Shown: piece after piece, positions 63,169 to 64,000 of the stretch | How positions within the stretch are numbered: position 1 is the first letter of the stretch | How the letters are laid out: the number at the start of each line of letters is the position of its first letter | From: JAKAXS01 sp041940525 | Lineage (GTDB): Bacteria; Pseudomonadota; Alphaproteobacteria; Rhizobiales; Hyphomicrobiaceae | NCBI GenBank assembly: GCA_041940525.1 | Contig: JBGTSB010000006.1 | Coordinates: 33,976-97,975, forward strand | DNA length: 64,000 bases | Direction: 5' to 3' | Position numbers and translations under genes: made by a program | The notes under the pieces: model-generated | What the model was told of the DNA's origin: nothing | Seen by the model: only the letters and a program-made list of their open reading frames with translations | Database searches by the model: none

Positions 63169-64000
63169 ATGAACCTACAGCAGAAAGACATGCAGGCCGC
63201 CGATCGCGGTCCCGCCGAGTTGGCTCTGGGCGATAAGTCATCGCGCTTCCCCGTGCGATCAGGAACCTCGGGGCCCGACGTGATCGACATCGGCAAACTC
63301 TATAAAGATACTGGCTGCTTTACGTATGATCCCGGGTTTACGTCCACCGCCAATTGTGCGTCCGGGATCACATTCATTGACGGCGACGAAGGCGTACTGC
63401 TTTACCGCGGCTACCCCATCGATCAGCTCGCCGAAGAATCGGACTTTGTAGCCACGTGCTATCTGTTGCTGCACGGGGAGCTGCCGACCAATGAGCAGTT
63501 CATCAAGTTCCGCAACACCATCGTGAACCACACGATGGTTCATGAACAGATGACGCGGTTCTTCACCGGTTTCCGCCGTGACGCGCATCCGATGGCCATT
63601 ATGGTGGGCGTTGTTGGCGCGCTGTCGGCGTTCTATCACGACTCAACGGATATCTCCGATCCCGACCAGCGCATGGTCGCCGTCCATCGCATGATCGCGA
63701 AGATGCCGACAATCGCCGCCATGGCATACAAGTACTCCATCGGTCAGCCATTCATCTATCCGCGAAACGATCTCGATTACACATCCAACTTCCTGCAGAT
63801 GTGCTTCGCGGTCCCTTGCGAGCCGTATATCGTCAACCCGGTGATGGCGCGCGCGCTTGACCGGATCTTCATCCTGCACGCCGACCACGAGCAGAATGCT
63901 TCGACATCGACGGTTCGCTTGGCCGGCTCATCGGGCGCCAACCCGTTTGCCTGCATTGCAGCCGGCTTGTTCCGGCTGCTTTTTTTACGCCATAGCCTAC
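63169..64000 (+). CDS. gltA: Citrate synthase, 5' part
   Basis: 277 codons to the window edge. AGAGGA precedes the ATG. The product follows type II (GltA) citrate synthases: ITFIDGDEGVLLYRGYPIDQLAEES, KMPTIAAMAYKYSIGQPF, and the first catalytic His in ILHADHEQNASTSTVR, then SSGANPFACIAAG. From 63967 on, the family's I-A-x-L-W-G-P-x-H-G-G is replaced by LFRLLFLRHSL, so the second catalytic His is not reached. The frame stays open to the end. This is either a truncation, rearrangement or assembly join. Enzyme of the TCA cycle's first step. Confidence 0.9.
   Translation, partial: MNLQQKDMQAADRGPAELALGDKSSRFPVRSGTSGPDVIDIGKLYKDTGCFTYDPGFTSTANCASGITFIDGDEGVLLYRGYPIDQLAEESDFVATCYLLLHGELPTNEQFIKFRNTIVNHTMVHEQMTRFFTGFRRDAHPMAIMVGVVGALSAFYHDSTDISDPDQRMVAVHRMIAKMPTIAAMAYKYSIGQPFIYPRNDLDYTSNFLQMCFAVPCEPYIVNPVMARALDRIFILHADHEQNASTSTVRLAGSSGANPFACIAAGLFRLLFLRHSL
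63958..63986 (+). terminator. Terminator-shaped hairpin inside the gltA frame
   Basis: GCAGCCGG (63958-63965) and CCGGCTGC (63972-63979) make a perfect 8-bp stem with a CTTGTT loop, followed by seven T (63980-63986). This is a textbook intrinsic terminator, but it lies within the citrate synthase reading frame exactly where the protein stops matching its family. Confidence 0.6.

Overview
The window reads as chromosome of an alphaproteobacterial methylotroph of the Hyphomicrobiales type. The evidence is a complete pqqABCDE operon, a tetrahydromethanopterin (H4MPT) formaldehyde-oxidation island (fae, mch, mtdB, beta-RFA-P synthase, two ATP-grasp ligases, a CitG-like protein, an MfnF-like protein), and a comEC / gltX / gltA block of the kind seen in this order. 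No phage, insertion sequence or CRISPR array is visible. There is one assembly gap (10 N at 14443-14452).

Layout. 1-970: a cut-off VWA/DUF1194 protein and a secreted pentapeptide-repeat protein. 1331-1406: tRNA-Lys(CTT). 1531-10251: a phospho-signalling island: FHA protein, FHA-flavoprotein fusion and 4-TM protein on the minus strand; a receptor Ser/Thr kinase and a polytopic kinase with a degenerate active site on the plus strand; and a convergent FHA/3-TM/ClpP-like protease. 10474-17655: SseB-like protein, TPR-alpha/beta hydrolase, VanX-type dipeptidase, caspase-like protein with a discoidin-like tail, and an SGNH acyltransferase. 17865-20201: a periplasmic binding protein fused to a pentameric ligand-gated ion channel, the most unusual single gene here. 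20224-36596: transport, envelope and stress genes (dienelactone hydrolase, TspO, DAACS symporter, TerB, RND pump with adaptor, AI-2E protein, two overlapping membrane GTPases, L,D-transpeptidase, lipase, YCII protein, lipid kinase).

36698-41522: a cobalamin riboswitch in front of a TonB-dependent receptor and a PepSY membrane protein, followed convergently by a cytochrome b561. 41666-45230: sulfite reductase cysJ-cysI. 45773-49208: pqqABCDE, then a class I cytochrome c and a strong terminator. 49815-59280: folK and a pterin carbinolamine dehydratase, divergent from the H4MPT genes. FolK makes the pterin diphosphate, and beta-RFA-P synthase makes the other half of the H4MPT core; Fae, MtdB and Mch carry the first three C1 steps from formaldehyde. 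The PQQ operon would supply the cofactor for a methanol dehydrogenase encoded elsewhere.

59277-64000: comEC, gltX and a 5' part of citrate synthase. The citrate synthase frame departs from the conserved family sequence at about 63967, inside a perfect terminator-shaped hairpin.

Functions are assigned by recognising motifs and family sequences by eye; no database search was run. Start sites were chosen by Shine-Dalgarno, signal peptide and family fit.
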